From: Gnetum montanum
Lineage: Eukaryota; Streptophyta; Gnetopsida; Gnetales; Gnetaceae
Direction: 5' to 3'
DNA length: 64,000 nucleotides
NCBI GenBank assembly: GCA_015680685.1
Contig: MNCI01016599.1
Coordinates: 579,529-643,528, forward strand
Shown: one piece after another, positions 12,614 through 25,914 of the stretch
Layout of the letters: every line of letters starts with the position of its first letter
Numbering within the stretch: position 1 is the first letter of the stretch
The notes under the pieces: generated by a model
Told to the model about the DNA's origin: nothing
Seen by the model: the letters and a program-made list of their open reading frames with translations, nothing else
The model's database searches: none
Program-made: the position numbers and the translations under genes

Positions 12614-15600
12614 ATGAAGAAGAGAGGCAGTAGCAGTAGAAACCAAATCATTGAGGAGCTAGATGTAGTATCTTAGGGCATCTCGCACATACCCTAGTTA
12701 TTATGATTCAAGGCTCATTTGCTACAACTTCAAGGTAGGTCATTGCTAGCCCTTTCTTGTTGTTTTCTATTTGTTTTTCGTGCTTATTTTAGCCTAGGAT
12801 GGGACTATTTTTCTAGATCTAGAGTGTTCTACGTGATAAAATTTAATTTCAACAAAAACCCACCTCCAATTTTTGTGGTTTTTATGTAGTTCTAAGGTTA
12901 TACAATTATTTAGGTTTCGTTTCATACAATTTTCAAATTAGGTCTTGTAAGTTTTTATGTGTTTTTTTACCATTTTTGTCAAAAAAGCAAGCATACTTGT
13001 GAATTTTTTATTACAAAATCAGTTATAAATTATTAAATTTTAAGGTTTTGGGTTTTTATAATTATATTTAAGCTTTCTATTGACTATGGTTTTGCTTGAT
13101 TTGGAGTTGTAACAAAGAAGTGATGAACATGTTAGCTAGACTATACGATTATGTTTTATTCCATTTTTAGTTTTTCATGTAAGTTTATAATTTTTTTTGA
13201 AGAAACAGCATGGGTTTTGCATTTTTCATGGTCATGAGTGTGTTGAACTCAATGTAAGCTTTCAATTAATGATAGAATCACTCTATTTGGAGCTACAATA
13301 AATTTTTTCCAAACTTTCTACAAAACGTGTGCAAAAAGGGATTTTTGATGACAACTATGTTCATGTCAATTTGGTCACAATTTCTATTAAAACAACTATA
13401 AATGTCTGATTATTCTAGTTAAGAATGTAAAGTTCATGATTTCAGGATTCCATTGATGGTAGAATCACTAAAATCATGGTTAAAATGAATTTTTTATTAA
13501 GGCTATGCAAATTTGGGCTTTGTTTCAATTGTATCAAGTTTACCCCTTGGATATGGGTATGTTATTATACTTAATGATTTTTCATGCCAATGAATCATAC
13601 CCCTGGGATGAATAGGGATGTTAACAATTCTTTAAACTTGGTTTCATGGCTATAAAATGTTTTTTCTATTTTTAGTAATGATTTTCCTATGGTCATTTCT
13701 ATGTGTTAATTTCTTGTTGTGTAAGCTTTGTCTTAATGTGTTCTAACTTTGGTTGACATGGCGAACATTGTAATGTTTTGGTTATAATGTTTAAAGGTTG
13801 CAAAGGTTACGTTAATGTTCATTTTTGAATTCCTAATGAAATTTTGGCTAACACCCTAGAGTTTTTTATAGGGTTAATTTCATTCCTAGCTAGCATACTT
13901 AGAAAAATGTTTCAAGAAATTCTAAGTGTTGAGAAATTATTGTTGTATTATTCTAAACACTGTAAACATGATTATAATTGAGGTGTATTTTTTTCCTATG
14001 TAGGGCTCTTCTAAAACCCATCATGATAGTGGTGGAGTTCATGGGCATTTTATGCTACATCAACTCTCCCAAGGCTCACTATGGTTCTGACCAAGGGCAA
14101 GGGAATTACTTTTGTACATCCTATAGAAATTTAGTGTGATGATAGAGATCTTAATGCCTAGAGCATCTAACCTAATTATCAAGTTCATAATCATCATATG
14201 GAAACTTGGGTAAAGGGGGGGGGGAGGGGGCGGGGGTGGGGGCAGCGGGGCGGGGGTGTGGGTGGGTAGTGGATACTAGGGATATCATCAGCACACACTA
14301 CTTGTTTAAGATCTGGAGCATGCCAAAGTATTCTTAGTATAATGCTGATAATACTCTAGTGGTGGAACATTGATTCCACACATCATTCTAGAATCCTCCT
14401 AGAACAATGTATCATCTATTGAGGTAAGCATGGTTGTTATAACTTATTATTGTTTTTGGCTTACTTACCTTTCTGTAACTTGGTTTTTTTTATGCATGTC
14501 TTGTAGGTATAGGATTAATGACCAAGGTCTAATCAAGAATGATTAGACCTTAAAGGTGGCATAAACTACATTAAATGTATTTACCAAAGGCCCTAAAATC
14601 AATACCATTATGTATGATCAATTAAGAAGTGATTTTGATAAATACACTAATGTCTTTAACCCATCTTCAGGAAGTGTGTAGGTGCTAAGATAACACACAG
14701 ATGGTGGATGGGTTAGGTCCCAAGCACATTATGGAAAAGACTATTGTTGCTAGGACCTTCAAAAAATCCTCAACAAACAAGAAGAAGAAATGTAAGAATA
14801 AGGATGATTTTTTACATTATTTCTAATGTTGTTATGGCTACTCAGGTCCTAAGTGTTCTATGGTCTTAGCTTATAATTTTAGTTTTTGGTTATATCTCAG
14901 TTTTTCTATATCTACCTATGCCAATGCTAAGCATTTGTCATAACATTGCAAGACCTTCTAGCTCTCTTGACATCACCTTATCCATTTCAAGATGTCCTAA
15001 GGATACCCTCATCCTAAAATTTGGTGAGGGGGAATCAACATAGAAGTGGTTGAAGGGGTAGGTACCTAGGAACATCCAAGAAAACATTAAGCATGCAAGC
15101 TTGCTTGATGTTTTCATGGTAGCTATTCCTTCCATCCCTACTATAGAGATATTAAACATCATTAACTCTTTCAATGTGGAAGCTATCCATTTTAGCACTA
15201 CAACTTGAGATGTATCAGTCACCATACCTATTAGTGAGGTAATCCTTTGTGACTTGTTTGGTGCTCCCTCTGAAGGGATGAAAGTTGCTGCCAAACTAGT
15301 GAAGGAGGTAGGCCATTATGAGGAAGTTGAGGTATGGCTAGGTGCTTACTGTGGCCACCCTAGGCTTACCTTGGATGATTTCACAAACATTGAAGCAAGG
15401 GAAGCTTATCCCTTATTCAAATACCATGCCTTTCCTAAAATATTACCACATAAGAAGGTGATTTACATTGCATAGGGATGGACAGGTAAGAAGGTTTGAA
15501 TAGAGGGTAACAAGTTAAACTGGGCTACTTCTTTGGCTACAAGGATTTCAAAGGAGATCCTCAAACTCTGCAGGGATACCTCTACAATAACTGACATGTA

Positions 15601-17613
15601 TTATGCATTATTTGCAATTCATTTGAAGAGGTTCATAGAGTTCTTGATGGTGAGGAGGAATGGACATTTCATGGCTTAGGATCCAAACCAACTCTCTAGA
15701 ACTAGGATAAAGTGCATTTATTCAACTATGCAAGCCCATAACTCACTAGAGGAGGTTGGGGAGTCACTATCTACTATCACCAAAGGATTTGGTGGTAGGT
15801 AGTGTGCATTCCTTGATAGCACATGGGGAGGAGTCTCTCACAATGCTAACTAACATCAAGATGGCCTAAGAGCTATCTACAAAGGCTGATGGAGAAACCA
15901 AAGCCATGCTCAAACAACCAATAGAGGAGTCAGTACCAACAACAATGTAGGCCTCCCAAAAGAAACTCAAGTTGAAACTTAACATGTCACATCATGCAAT
16001 CATTGTTATGTCTTAACTATGTTTTGGTTATTCTATGTTTTACATCTTATGGCTATATTGTTGTTTTATGTGCTAATCCATTTTATGCATTATGGTTATA
16101 GATAAGTGTTAGGATATGGTAGCCCAAGCTTCCATTATTGATGAGGAGTAAAGGCATGTATAAGAGGTACTCTTATAGAATCATGAGGCTGAAGGGTTAG
16201 CCATTGTTTACCTAGATTATCTATATGCTTTGTTTGGTGAGCTCCTATCAAGAAAAACCCCCATTGTCATCCTGAAGAAGGAAAAGAAGTCAAGTATGCA
16301 CACACCTTAATGCTTCTTATTATATCCTATGGTTTTATATTTTCATTCTAACCGTTTAATGATTATTATACTTGTTGAAATTCTTGAGCTATTGGAAAAG
16401 TCCTCTACACCTAAGTTTCACATGAAACCATTAGTAGAAGTTCTAAAAAACATGGTGTTCATGCATAGAATGGAAAAAGACATAACCAATCAATTTCAAC
16501 TAGTAGCTAACATCGATAAGAACTATGTTTTATTTTTCTTAGTTATTTTGCTATTTTGTAGAGGTATGTTAGGTTTTGGATTATGCTTGTGGTTGTATTT
16601 ATGGTTATGCATTGTTTATAGTACAATTAGTAGCATGTGACCCTAACTGAAACATGGAGTTCGAATCCTTACTAAAGATTCCCTCCAATGTCCAAAATGT
16701 AACCTTGAAGTTATATGAAATTTCCACTGATCTTGTGATTTCATGTGCACAAAATTCATGGGAGTTTCAAAGGTCTAATGAATTCTTATGGGAGCAAGTT
16801 GTGGCCTTGAGGGGAGAGAACCAATAGTAAGCTAAGATGATCAGGGATCTCTAAGATTGTAAGGCCTTTGCGGAAGCCTAAGTGGCTAGCATGGAGAGCC
16901 TATGAAACAAGGAGATCATGTGGGTTCACTATTGGAACTTCATACATGACAAGGTGACACTTTCCAAGAAGATGTTAGAATAGTAGATACAGATAGACCT
17001 CATCTCCCAAAAATCCAAGTTTTGGAAGGACTATTATGCCTAGGTCCTAGAGTGGGGTTGGTCACAAAAGCATTAGAGGAAAAAATACAAGGTTGATTGG
17101 GATGCATACCTTATGTGGCTTAAGGAGGATATGGCCAAATACTGTAAGAAAGAGTTATTCATCTAGGGAATTCAAGTTAAGAGTGCTTACCAATTCTTTA
17201 AAAGCACTCTCATAGTGGCTGAATATCCTACTCCTTAGGTCACCATGGCTACAAGTGAGACTTTTATGGATATAGTGTCACAAGACCCACTTGATTGAAC
17301 CAGAGTGGATCCAACAAACATCCTCACAAGAATTAATTTTGATGATGTTTAATGGGCCAACATGATAAAAGACTAGATCCTCCATCATTTAGAGATTTCT
17401 CTTTAGCATCCACCTCCAAAACTCATTGAGCTAGATTCCTTATAGGTTTGATATATTTTATATTTTTTTCTTTGAATTTTTTCTTAAGTTATAGGTTTGT
17501 TGTTGATTACTGATTGGCTTTATGTTGTTATATTTTAGGTTCCAGGAGACATCAACAACCCCAATGGAAAGGGTGGGAATGGCCCACCACTTCCTCCTCT
17601 AGATGCCCCTTAG
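12614..17613 (+). pseudogene. Gene B: decayed multi-exon plus-strand gene, globular head plus coiled coil
   Basis: The proposed exon 1 runs from ATG 12,614 to donor G|GTAGGT at 12,735. Intron 1 is 12,735-14,003. Exon 2 starts with GGCTCTTCTAAAACCC and encodes LLKPIMIVVEFMGILCYI, matching gene C. Intron 2 (14,424-14,506) splits an Arg codon and joins in frame to YRINDQGL, against RFFVDPNGL in C. Later parts include CDLFGAPSEG at about 15,240-15,280, an open stretch at 15,254-15,475, and a coiled coil at about 16,770-17,220 (MIRDL, DCKAF, KSAYQFFKSTL). The last intron is 17,446-17,538 and the C-terminus again reads PPLPPLDAP. Stops are frequent and the exon 1-2 join is out of frame by one or two bases, so the copy is dead. 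The function is unknown. Confidence 0.6.
14214..14270 (+). repeat. G-rich tract with quadruplex potential
   Basis: Several runs of four or more G are separated by one to four bases inside exon 2 of gene B. The surrounding copies have no such tract, so it is a local expansion or an assembly artefact. Confidence 0.5.
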
Positions 17614-17893
17614 CATCCTCTAGTTGTCCATTTTCAATTTTCCTTATTATTGATAGCATGATGTTTGCTTTTTGTTGATGTTGATGGCTAGTGTTAGCTA
17701 AGACTTTGTTATGAATGATTTTATTATTATTATTTATTATTATTTGGAAACTTTGCCACACAGTGTGGCTATGGCTATTTATGTTACAAACATTTTAATT
17801 TTAAGTTTTAGTTTTAGTTTTGGATATATTATTATAGTGTTGTGGTTTTATCTTGGCTTTATGGTTTTAAGATTTTAATGTTGTAATCATTGT

Positions 17894-18732
17894 CGAGGGG
17901 GGGGGGGGTGTCAGACCCCAAAAAGAGAATTTTATCAATTAAATGAGATTAAGTACATGATCAACATCTGAACATATTGATGGTTAAATAGGGAGAAGAA
18001 CAATGACAAATGCGGATGTTGCAGGAAAACATCTTGATACATAATCCTTTACAGGGTGTGGGAGTACATTCCAAAGAGCAACGTTATGCTAGGAATCGAT
18101 AAGAACTGCGAGTTAATAAGACCAAGATAACAAAAAAGAGCTAAAAATTCTCAAAATTATGATAACACACTCCGATGTAGTAGATCGTGATTGGGAAGAG
18201 TGCACGAGTTGGTGTATCTACTCCAAGGCTGCAAACAATAAAACAACTGATTAGTATCCAACTTTAACTTAGAAGTATGAGATAAAATTTGAAAATGCAC
18301 AAGGTGAAGAATTTGAAATTTTTCCATAATAGTTAAATGGTTAGAGTTGGACGAATCAGTGTTTTGTAAAATAGAAGTGCATCTGTGCTTTCATATAGTA
18401 AAGAACGAGGGGCCTAATAACTTCCCAAAGAAACTTAAGGTCAGTAGAGTGGGCAGCCAGAAAGCCGAACAAGATATCCTCATGGGAAAACTTTCACAAA
18501 GGAAAAACTTTAGAAACCCACTCCCATGAAGACTGAGCGAAAGGGCAATGTCAAAAAATGTGGACAAAATCATCAGGACCTCCACAGAGAGGGCAATTAG
18601 GGTTTGGAATCCCAAGGTATTCCTGACGTTTGCCGATAGGCAGGCCTTGATGAAGGAGGCACCAAAGAAATTTTTTAATTTTTGGAAGATTTGAAACGCT
18701 CCAAACTCATGAAAAGAGAGAGAGCCAAAATA
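17894..18732 (-). mobile_element. 5'-truncated LINE (non-LTR retrotransposon) with 13-bp target duplication
   Basis: TTGTAATCATTGT occurs at 17,881-17,893 and again at 18,733-18,745, flanking the insert exactly. On the minus strand the insert encodes the zinc-binding C-terminal region of a plant LINE reverse transcriptase, seen as CPLCGGPDDFVHIF, a stop, then HCPFAQSSWEW. The first part of the ORF2 protein is missing, as usual for a 5' truncation. The 3' end, on the minus strand, finishes in a run of C after GTCTGACA rather than poly(A). It landed between gene B and the junction repeats, so it is younger than module B. Two stops interrupt the readable part. Confidence 0.85.
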
Positions 18733-18745
18733 TTGTAATCATTGT

Positions 18746-19400
18746 GAATGACTATGTTGGCTATCTTGGCTATAATGTTAAATACAGCTAGATGATATGG
18801 TTATAGAATGAAATAGGAATAAGGTAAAAAAAGATACTTGCTAGTTTTAGGCCATGGAGGGTCATGTGTTGCTACTAGTTTAAGGTCATGGCATGCCATC
18901 ATTAAAAGGAAACATATAATTTTGTTTATTTCTTTTTTCAAAATTTTTTTATGGATTTTCTGGTTTTAAAATTTTCATGCACTTTTCATGTTTATATCAT
19001 GCTAAAAATAGAAATAAAAGACTTTACTAAATAAAATACAAATAAAAGATACATTTATAGGCTATATAAGATAAAGAAAGTGACATAAAAGTTAAAAAAA
19101 AATCTAGGCTAACAAGGTCTAGGCATATATAGTTACATGGTCACTTGAGCATAGGATGGAAGGATCAAAAGTGTACATTACTTTTGCAAATGCTTCCTAA
19201 TCTTTAAGAGATTAGGAAATGTACATGGCCTATATTATATACGTTTGTACTCTCCATCCTCTTCATTGATGGGTATTGAAGAGGAACTCCTCCCATAGCA
19301 CATCTTCTAGCCCATCATTGTTGTTTCTAGCCTTTTTAGCTCTCTCAAGTTTCTTAACTTTGTTGCTAGCAGTTTCTTCTTGAAACTCCACTTTAGATCC
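18746..19400. repeat. Junction B with degenerate ~30-bp repeats
   Basis: Between about 18,840 and 18,910 there are one to two copies of the TAGTTTAAGGTCATGG unit. The rest is AT-rich and non-coding. It separates gene B from the protease end of gag-protease B, in the same relative place as in modules A and C. Confidence 0.45.
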
Positions 19401-22400
19401 ATACTCTATATCCACGTTGTTAATAGTCAGGGAAATTGCATTATCACCATTAATGATGGTTTCACCTCCCTTGTAAGAAAGGTGAATTTCTTAGTGAATA
19501 GGTAAGGATACAACTCATAGTTGACCCAAACAAGGTCTTCCTAGGATGAGGTTGAACCTTGGTGTTTCCTCTACAACCAAGAAATCTGTTGTTATGGGGA
19601 ATTGCTCCCCTACTACAAAGTCTATGAAGATGGACCCCTTAACAGCAACACATGAACCATTAAATGTTTAACTATGGTGCATGGGATGACATTCATTGTA
19701 GCCCCATCATCCACATGCACACAATGCACCTTGTACTAGCCTACCCATATTGTGATGAAAAGAGAAACCTTGGTCACTTCATCATTTTGGGGGTTGGACC
19801 TGATTTTGCTATTGCAAAACACTAGTGATGTTCACTTTGTCTCCCTTGGTAAAGAGGATACATCATTGCATGGATGGATTCTTCATTAGTGAGAATATAT
19901 TCACTAACAAGGATGGAAGTCATCATCTTAACTAGTGCTTCTCAATGTATAGTAGAAGTCATGACTAGGTCATACAAGCTCAAGGTTGTGTTTTTCTATT
20001 TTAGAGACTGCTTGACCTACTCCATCAGACTTAGGAATTTTTTGTCATTGGCAATGGGCATGTCACCATAGTTGTACTTAACTTTCATCATGTGCCCCTA
20101 AATGTGTACCTTGTTTGTAAGTTATTATTGTTGCTTCTCCTTTTTTCCTTTCCCTTGGCTCTTAAAATTCCTTCCATGGTTTGCTTGTTGAAGTAGCCTG
20201 GGTTGTGGAGGTCATGGGCACTAATGATATGGGAGTGGGATTTAGTGGGACCACATCCTTCCATGTTTTAACCTACCTATCATCCTTGTCATTAGGATTT
20301 TTCTTAGGCTTCTTCCTTTGCTTAGTTGAGATCTAATGGTTGTCATTGGTTGTTTGAGAGGAAGAGGTCATAACATTAGCTACCACAAGGGCCATTATAT
20401 AGTTGCATGAGTAGGTTCAATTGTAATGGGCTAGGGCATCCTAATGATGAAGGGCTCCTTGGGGGGCATCAATTATGGTATCCTTACAATAAAATGAAAC
20501 CTTAATCTAGTGAAAGCTAAAGAGCCTCTTTCATTATAATGGGATACTTGAATCATGAATGGTTCCATTGTAGGCCTTCAGTTGTGATTACCATTGAACA
20601 TCAATATGATGTATGAGCTATTGTTGGAATTCAATGGATCATTATACACATGCATCAATTGGCTCTAAGGTTGGATAGGGTTAGAAGTGTCTAGAACCAA
20701 CTCACCCCTAGCTATCATCTTTTGTAGATAATCTATTAGTGTGAAGCAAAATTTATTTTCATGACTAGGTAATTGATGATAGTGGCTAAAATGATTGAGC
20801 TTGAAATACTTAGCTACCTAAGGATCATCTTTCATTACTTGAGTGGGGTCTTTGGCTATCTTTCATAGCCTCTCATGCTTTTTGTAAGAAGTTTTAGTAA
20901 TTTACTTGTATTAGATCCTTCCACTCTTCAATAGTTAATCTAATAGTTCAAATGACTTTGAGGTTAACCTAGTGTATTTAGTCCTATCTTTCTGCTTAAA
21001 GTTGGATCTAAAGGTAGTCAATGTTGTAGCACTAGATGTTGAAGCCTAGTTGTTTTGGTTGTTAGTAGGGGCCTTGAGCTGATTATTTCTTTGCCCCTAC
21101 TTGGTCATCTTGTTTATTTAGCTACCATTACAATAACCACATTGTTCTTCTTAACACTCTTCTTATCTCTCTATGTATGCTGGTTTTTGAATGCCACGTA
21201 GGTAGGGTCATGACTAGCCTCTGTGACATCCCCTATGTTCTTTGTCTAAGAGAAGGCTTGACTTACTAATCACAAGTCAAGGTAGTATAGTTTAGACTTC
21301 ATGAAATCATTAACCACCTACTTAAATATAGCCAAAAGTGGGTTTTAGCTATAAGTTTTGGTATCTCATTAAGTAGAATATTTCATCATTGGATAAACTT
21401 TTACACTGGATCAAGAGGTTCCTACTTAACCTTCATCAGTTGGTTAAGCCTGATGTTGGGCATCAAGTTGTACTTGAAGTGGTTCAAAAATTTTGTAATC
21501 AAGTCTTTAAGAGAGGATATATATCCTCTCAAAAGGGCATGGTACTAGTGAAGCACTTTCCTTAGAAGGGACATAGTGAATATTCTCATGATCATGTGCA
21601 ACCAGGCTTGTTACAATAAGAACTTGGATTGAAAAGTTATGAGGTGAGATTTCGAGTCACCTTCATCATTGTATTTTGTAAATTAAGGGATGGTGACACC
21701 ATGAGGAAGCATTAGAGGTGGGACCATAGGACTAATAGAATCATCCTCATAAATATTAATGATCTTAAAATTTTGAGATGTAGAGGCCTTAAGCCTCTTC
21801 AACTCCTCTCTTAGGCCCTAAATCATCTAAAAGACTTGATCCAGGCTCCTTGTCAATTATGGTATTTTCTCAAAGGGCTATTGTGTTTGTTGGGATGCCT
21901 GTGGCCTTGCTATTAGTTGTGGCATTGAGGGGAGAGGCTGTGTCATCATGGTAGTGGATGAGCCAAACAAAGAAAATGAGGTTTATACTAGTATATAGGG
22001 AATAAATGGGATGAAAGGACTATGCAACCATTGGGTTACATGGGATTGCATGGTGGGTTGCATTTAGATGATCAGCAAGTTGATGGTAGTGACAACCATC
22101 AATGATGGTCGTTCAGACTGATGGTGGGTGGCAAACAACATGGAGAAATGGAACATGGTGGAATGTGACATTGATTATGTTTGATAGATGGCTATGACTA
22201 GTGTGGGCCCAAACACAATCTAGTAAGAAGGGGTAGAGGATTGTGGCATCTATTTCATGGAAGAGACAAGGGGAGTGAAGGTATGCACTATGGCCTTGGG
22301 GGTTGCTTGTTGAAATAACCCACCTAGGATGTTTTCATATTCAAATTCTACCATGAACTCATCCTCCTCCTTTTGATGGTTATCCAAGCTAACCTTCTCA

Positions 22401-22440
22401 TTTGCTTTATCCATCTTAGTTAATTCAGATAAGTGCATGC
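19400..22440 (-). pseudogene. Gag-protease B of a Tat-like Ty3/Gypsy element
   Basis: The N-terminal part is the open stretch at 22,250-22,438, rich in Asp/Glu (KEEDEFMVEFEYENILGG). Its counterpart in A contains FEPKNILRGLFQ. A Pro/Gln/Met-rich region, a degraded Gag domain and a zinc-knuckle remnant near 20,700-20,790 follow. The protease at about 19,720-19,400 keeps the catalytic DDG in VHVDDGATMNVIP. The later Leu-Gly-Arg region is partly decayed. Stops occur throughout. No polymerase follows on the minus strand; the junction repeats and then antisense gene B come next. Confidence 0.6.
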
Positions 22441-22449
22441 ATGAGTTTC

Positions 22450-23600
22450 ATTGAGGTGATATCTAGTCATATGGGGAGGGAATATAAGAGGGACTTTGAG
22501 TTTATATGACACAATGAAAAGGAATATCACCATATAAACTAACCCTGAATCCATGTGAGGGCCATGCTAGGGAAATGGAAACAAGGTGCTATAAATGGTT
22601 TGGTCAATCATACAGGGACTTGTGTGGTGTAACAATAAACATTTTGAAAAAAAAAGGTTCTTAGTGAGTTTTGCATGGAAGCTAACACAAGCAAGAACGC
22701 AACCTAGAGTCGCAACCCAAAAATAATAACGTGAATATGAAAGTGCATTTTGACAATAGAAAAAATGCAAAAAATTATGCTAAAAATTTAAAATAAATGT
22801 TGAAAGAAAACAGAACCAAATTTTGGGTGGAGAAATGCACCACCCCAAGATTGGGGAGCATAACTTTTGATTGAACATTGTGTGAAATGGGTACGTGGCA
22901 TCAGACAGGCATAGTAGTAGTGTAGTAGTGTGGTCATAGTCTCTAGAACATCATGGATGCAATGTTAGTAGTTGCAAGGAAAGATGAAACTACTAGGTAC
23001 TGTGTGGATGCAAGGAAGAGTATCACGATACTTGCCAAGGTGTTAAGCTTGGGTGCTGAGGTGTAGGAGTAGTGAAGATGCTAGGAATGCTTGAATGCTC
23101 AATGCTCAAATGATTTGCCAAGCCCTAAAATGATGATCGTTGGGGTATTTATAGGGTTAGGGTTGATGTGAGATGTAGACTAGATGCCATGTGACCTGGG
23201 TGCTATGTGGCATGGGCATGGATAGGTCATGCTAACATGTGATGCTCAAAGTGTTGCACTCAAAATGTCATGCTCTATAGGGCAGGAACGGGAACCTAGA
23301 GACTGAGGAACTATGACCACACTACCTAGACTACATGTGCCAGAGTTTGATAGATCACCATATACCTATGAAAAATGTCAAAACAATGCAACTTGGAGTC
23401 TATGCTTTGAGATTACATATTCCCCCTCTTTCGAGTAGGATTAAGCATAGGGACAATTTTTGGGATAAATGGGGGATGCAACAGAGATGAAAATTGCTAA
23501 TCTTGGCCACCATAGGGACATTGAAGCTGAAATGAAGGTCAATGCCAAGTTTTTAATGTTCTTTGGAGACTTTCGAAGGAATTTTTCATGTGTTAAGCTG
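22450..23600 (-). promoter_or_regulatory. Leader and presumed promoter upstream of gag B
   Basis: A clear minus-strand TATA box (TATAAATA, complement of 23,146-23,153) faces gag B. A weak primer-like word (TGGTGCATTTCTCC) lies near 22,830-22,845. I could not align this stretch with LTR A or LTR C, so element B has either a different LTR or a rearranged 5' end. No LTR boundaries could be set. Confidence 0.35.
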
Positions 23601-24345
23601 GCTATGCTACACAACATAATAGAGCATAGCATAAATACTTAGTAAAATTTTTTCAAATTTTGACTTGCTACACTCATCATGCTGTCTACATTGCACAATG
23701 TAGTAGAGCATAGCACTAGTACTTTGATAAATTTTAACAAAATTTATAATGTTTCTTCATGGCATGCTAACCACATCCTAAGGTGTAGTAGAATAGGTAT
23801 CCTTGAAAGTTAGAAAACTACCAAATGCATCTTCCATGTTGAGTTGGCTTGATAGATTCTTGTCCAATACTTAGAAAAAATTTGACCCTAAAACGTATGT
23901 CAACCTCACTACGCTGTGCAACGTAGCAGAGCATGACAGCTTGAGAGATAAAAAACATGCCATACTATTCATTATATTCTATACATTTTTTAAAAAACTC
24001 TAGCTTGGTACTTCAGTGAATTGGCAATTGGGACATGTGTCAAGTTGGGCAAGCTAGAGAGCATAGCATGCTTAATAGTCTAGAATATAGAAAATTTACC
24101 AAACTATTTGGTCCATTCTAAGCAACCCTTGACTACTTCTAGCTTGATATCTATGTAGATTGTCCATGGAAGTGTTTGCTATGCTGGCTGTGCTAGGGAG
24201 TGTAGTAAGAAAACTTAGAAAAATTTTGTAAAAATTAGGACTTTAGGTGTGCTACACTATCTATGCTCCACAGCGTGACACTAGACTTAGAAAAATTTTT
24301 CCTAAGAAATTTTGATACTTAGACGAATCTGCAGTTGAATTGTAG
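23600..24345. repeat. Hairpin-bearing repeat segment, copy 1
   Basis: This segment is collinear with 39,240-39,960 over roughly 700 bases at high similarity. It contains repeated near-palindromic words of the type TGCTACGCTG, CAACGTAGCA and GAGCATGAC, each followed by a CTTAGAAAAATTTT tail. No ORF is conserved between the two copies. Confidence 0.6.
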
Positions 24346-25910
24346 GAATCCAAAATTATTGGTGTTTCATTAGCCCCTCTTTGTTGACATCTGAAGGATT
24401 GGCCTAAGAGACATTAACAAAGAATAGAAAACATCATAATGAACATGACACAAACACCATTCTTCAGTGCCCACTTGGATGATGCTTCACTATGCTTAAG
24501 AGTGCCAAGGAAATGGAGTATGATAGGGAATAGTTTAAGGAAATGAATCAAGGGACAATGGATGGAGAGGATAACTGTAGAATGCAACATCATGATGGCT
24601 TGCTGTCAAAGCATGATCCCTCATCAGAGTGCTTGTGAGGGAGTCAGCATGCCAAGAGGGCCTACCCTTTGGATTTTGACCTCTTGTTGAAGTACTTGTG
24701 AGATGGTTGATCTAGAGCTAGACTAGTTGTGAGATGGCAACTATGCCATTTAACTTGGGCACTTGGTTTGTCCCATTTTATTTTCTCTTTTATTATTCTT
24801 TTATTATTTTTTATCTTTTCTTTTTCACTTTTTATTTCCTTTTGTGTTGCTAGGGGAATTGTGTGCCAACATTTTCTTGGAGGTAATTGCATCGCATTTG
24901 TAGGATAGGTGTTTCCTCCCTAGGATGAGTTGTGTTACATCCATTTGGGGCTTTGACTAGCCTGTAAGAGCTCCCCATGGGATGAGTTGTGTTATGTCCA
25001 TCATGGGTTTAGCAACTAACTATAGGAAATGTTTCATATGCATTGGAAAAGCTTGCAAGGAATATGGAAGATTGCAAGATCAAGAGGTAGAGGTCAGTTG
25101 GCAGAAGGGATAGTAAGGATGTGCACTCTTAAGTAGCTAGGAAAGTTGAAGTGAACACATCAGAACAATGTAGTCCCTTGCTACCATGATAGAATGTACC
25201 TTTGACTGATGCCACCAAGGCTTCATCTTGCAAACACAACATAGAGAAAATAAGAAAAATAACCACCATGTGAGATGAGGGTGAAGTCCTATTTGCTAGG
25301 GGAATTGTGAAGGCAGTGAATGCTATGTCAGTTGTGAGTGCATGCAATATCCAAAGTAGTAAGGCCAGTGCAAGTGTTAGTAGAGAAAAGCTGGGAAAGC
25401 TCTAGTAGCCACACAAGAAGTGTGCACCCAAGTGGCTAAAGGCAATGGTAGTGCAAGTGCTCAAAAATTATTACCAAATGTAGGATCTAGGAAACGTAGC
25501 CATAGGGTGAGGAGCCATGTTGCTGAATGCTCCTCTAGACTTAGGCAATGGTGAGGGCCAGAGGATGGTAGTGCAATGGCTAGGCCATAATATTATTGGG
25601 GCTTCAGTGAGTGCTGCTGATGGTGAGATCTATGACCATGATGATTGGGGATGGTGGCGGTAGCTCTGGAAGGTCAGTAAGATGCCAAAAGAAATCTTTG
25701 AAAGATCAGCAAGATGTTAGGGATAGTTCCACTACAAATGTTCCAAAGGGTTTTTCTTTAATGATGTGAACTTTATTCTAGAACTACAATGCTCCACCCC
25801 ATCCTACCTGAGAGGTGTGGGTAGGTGACAAAGGATTGGAAGTATTCTCACTTGCTTGCCTACAAAACTATGCATATTGAACTATAGATGTTAAAATACG
25901 AACCTAGTTT
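24346..25910. other. Unassigned sequence
   Basis: No domain is recognised in any frame. There is a T/A-rich, pyrimidine-biased tract at 24,780-24,860 and a short duplicated phrase (GGATGAGTTGTGTTA) at about 24,922 and 24,979. Purine-rich, GGT-rich text occupies 25,540-25,740. It could be the 3' untranslated or LTR part of the polymerase-bearing element to its right, but I see no matching copy. Confidence 0.3.
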
Positions 25911-25914
25911 TAGG

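Noticed and set aside
18391-18615. 74-codon minus-strand frame as an independent hydrophobic protein
   Set aside because: It is an out-of-frame reading of the LINE C-terminal region; the zinc-binding frame is the real one.
24346-25910. 3' LTR for the polymerase cassette
   Set aside because: I could not match this stretch to LTR A or LTR C, and found no TG/CA ends or target duplication.
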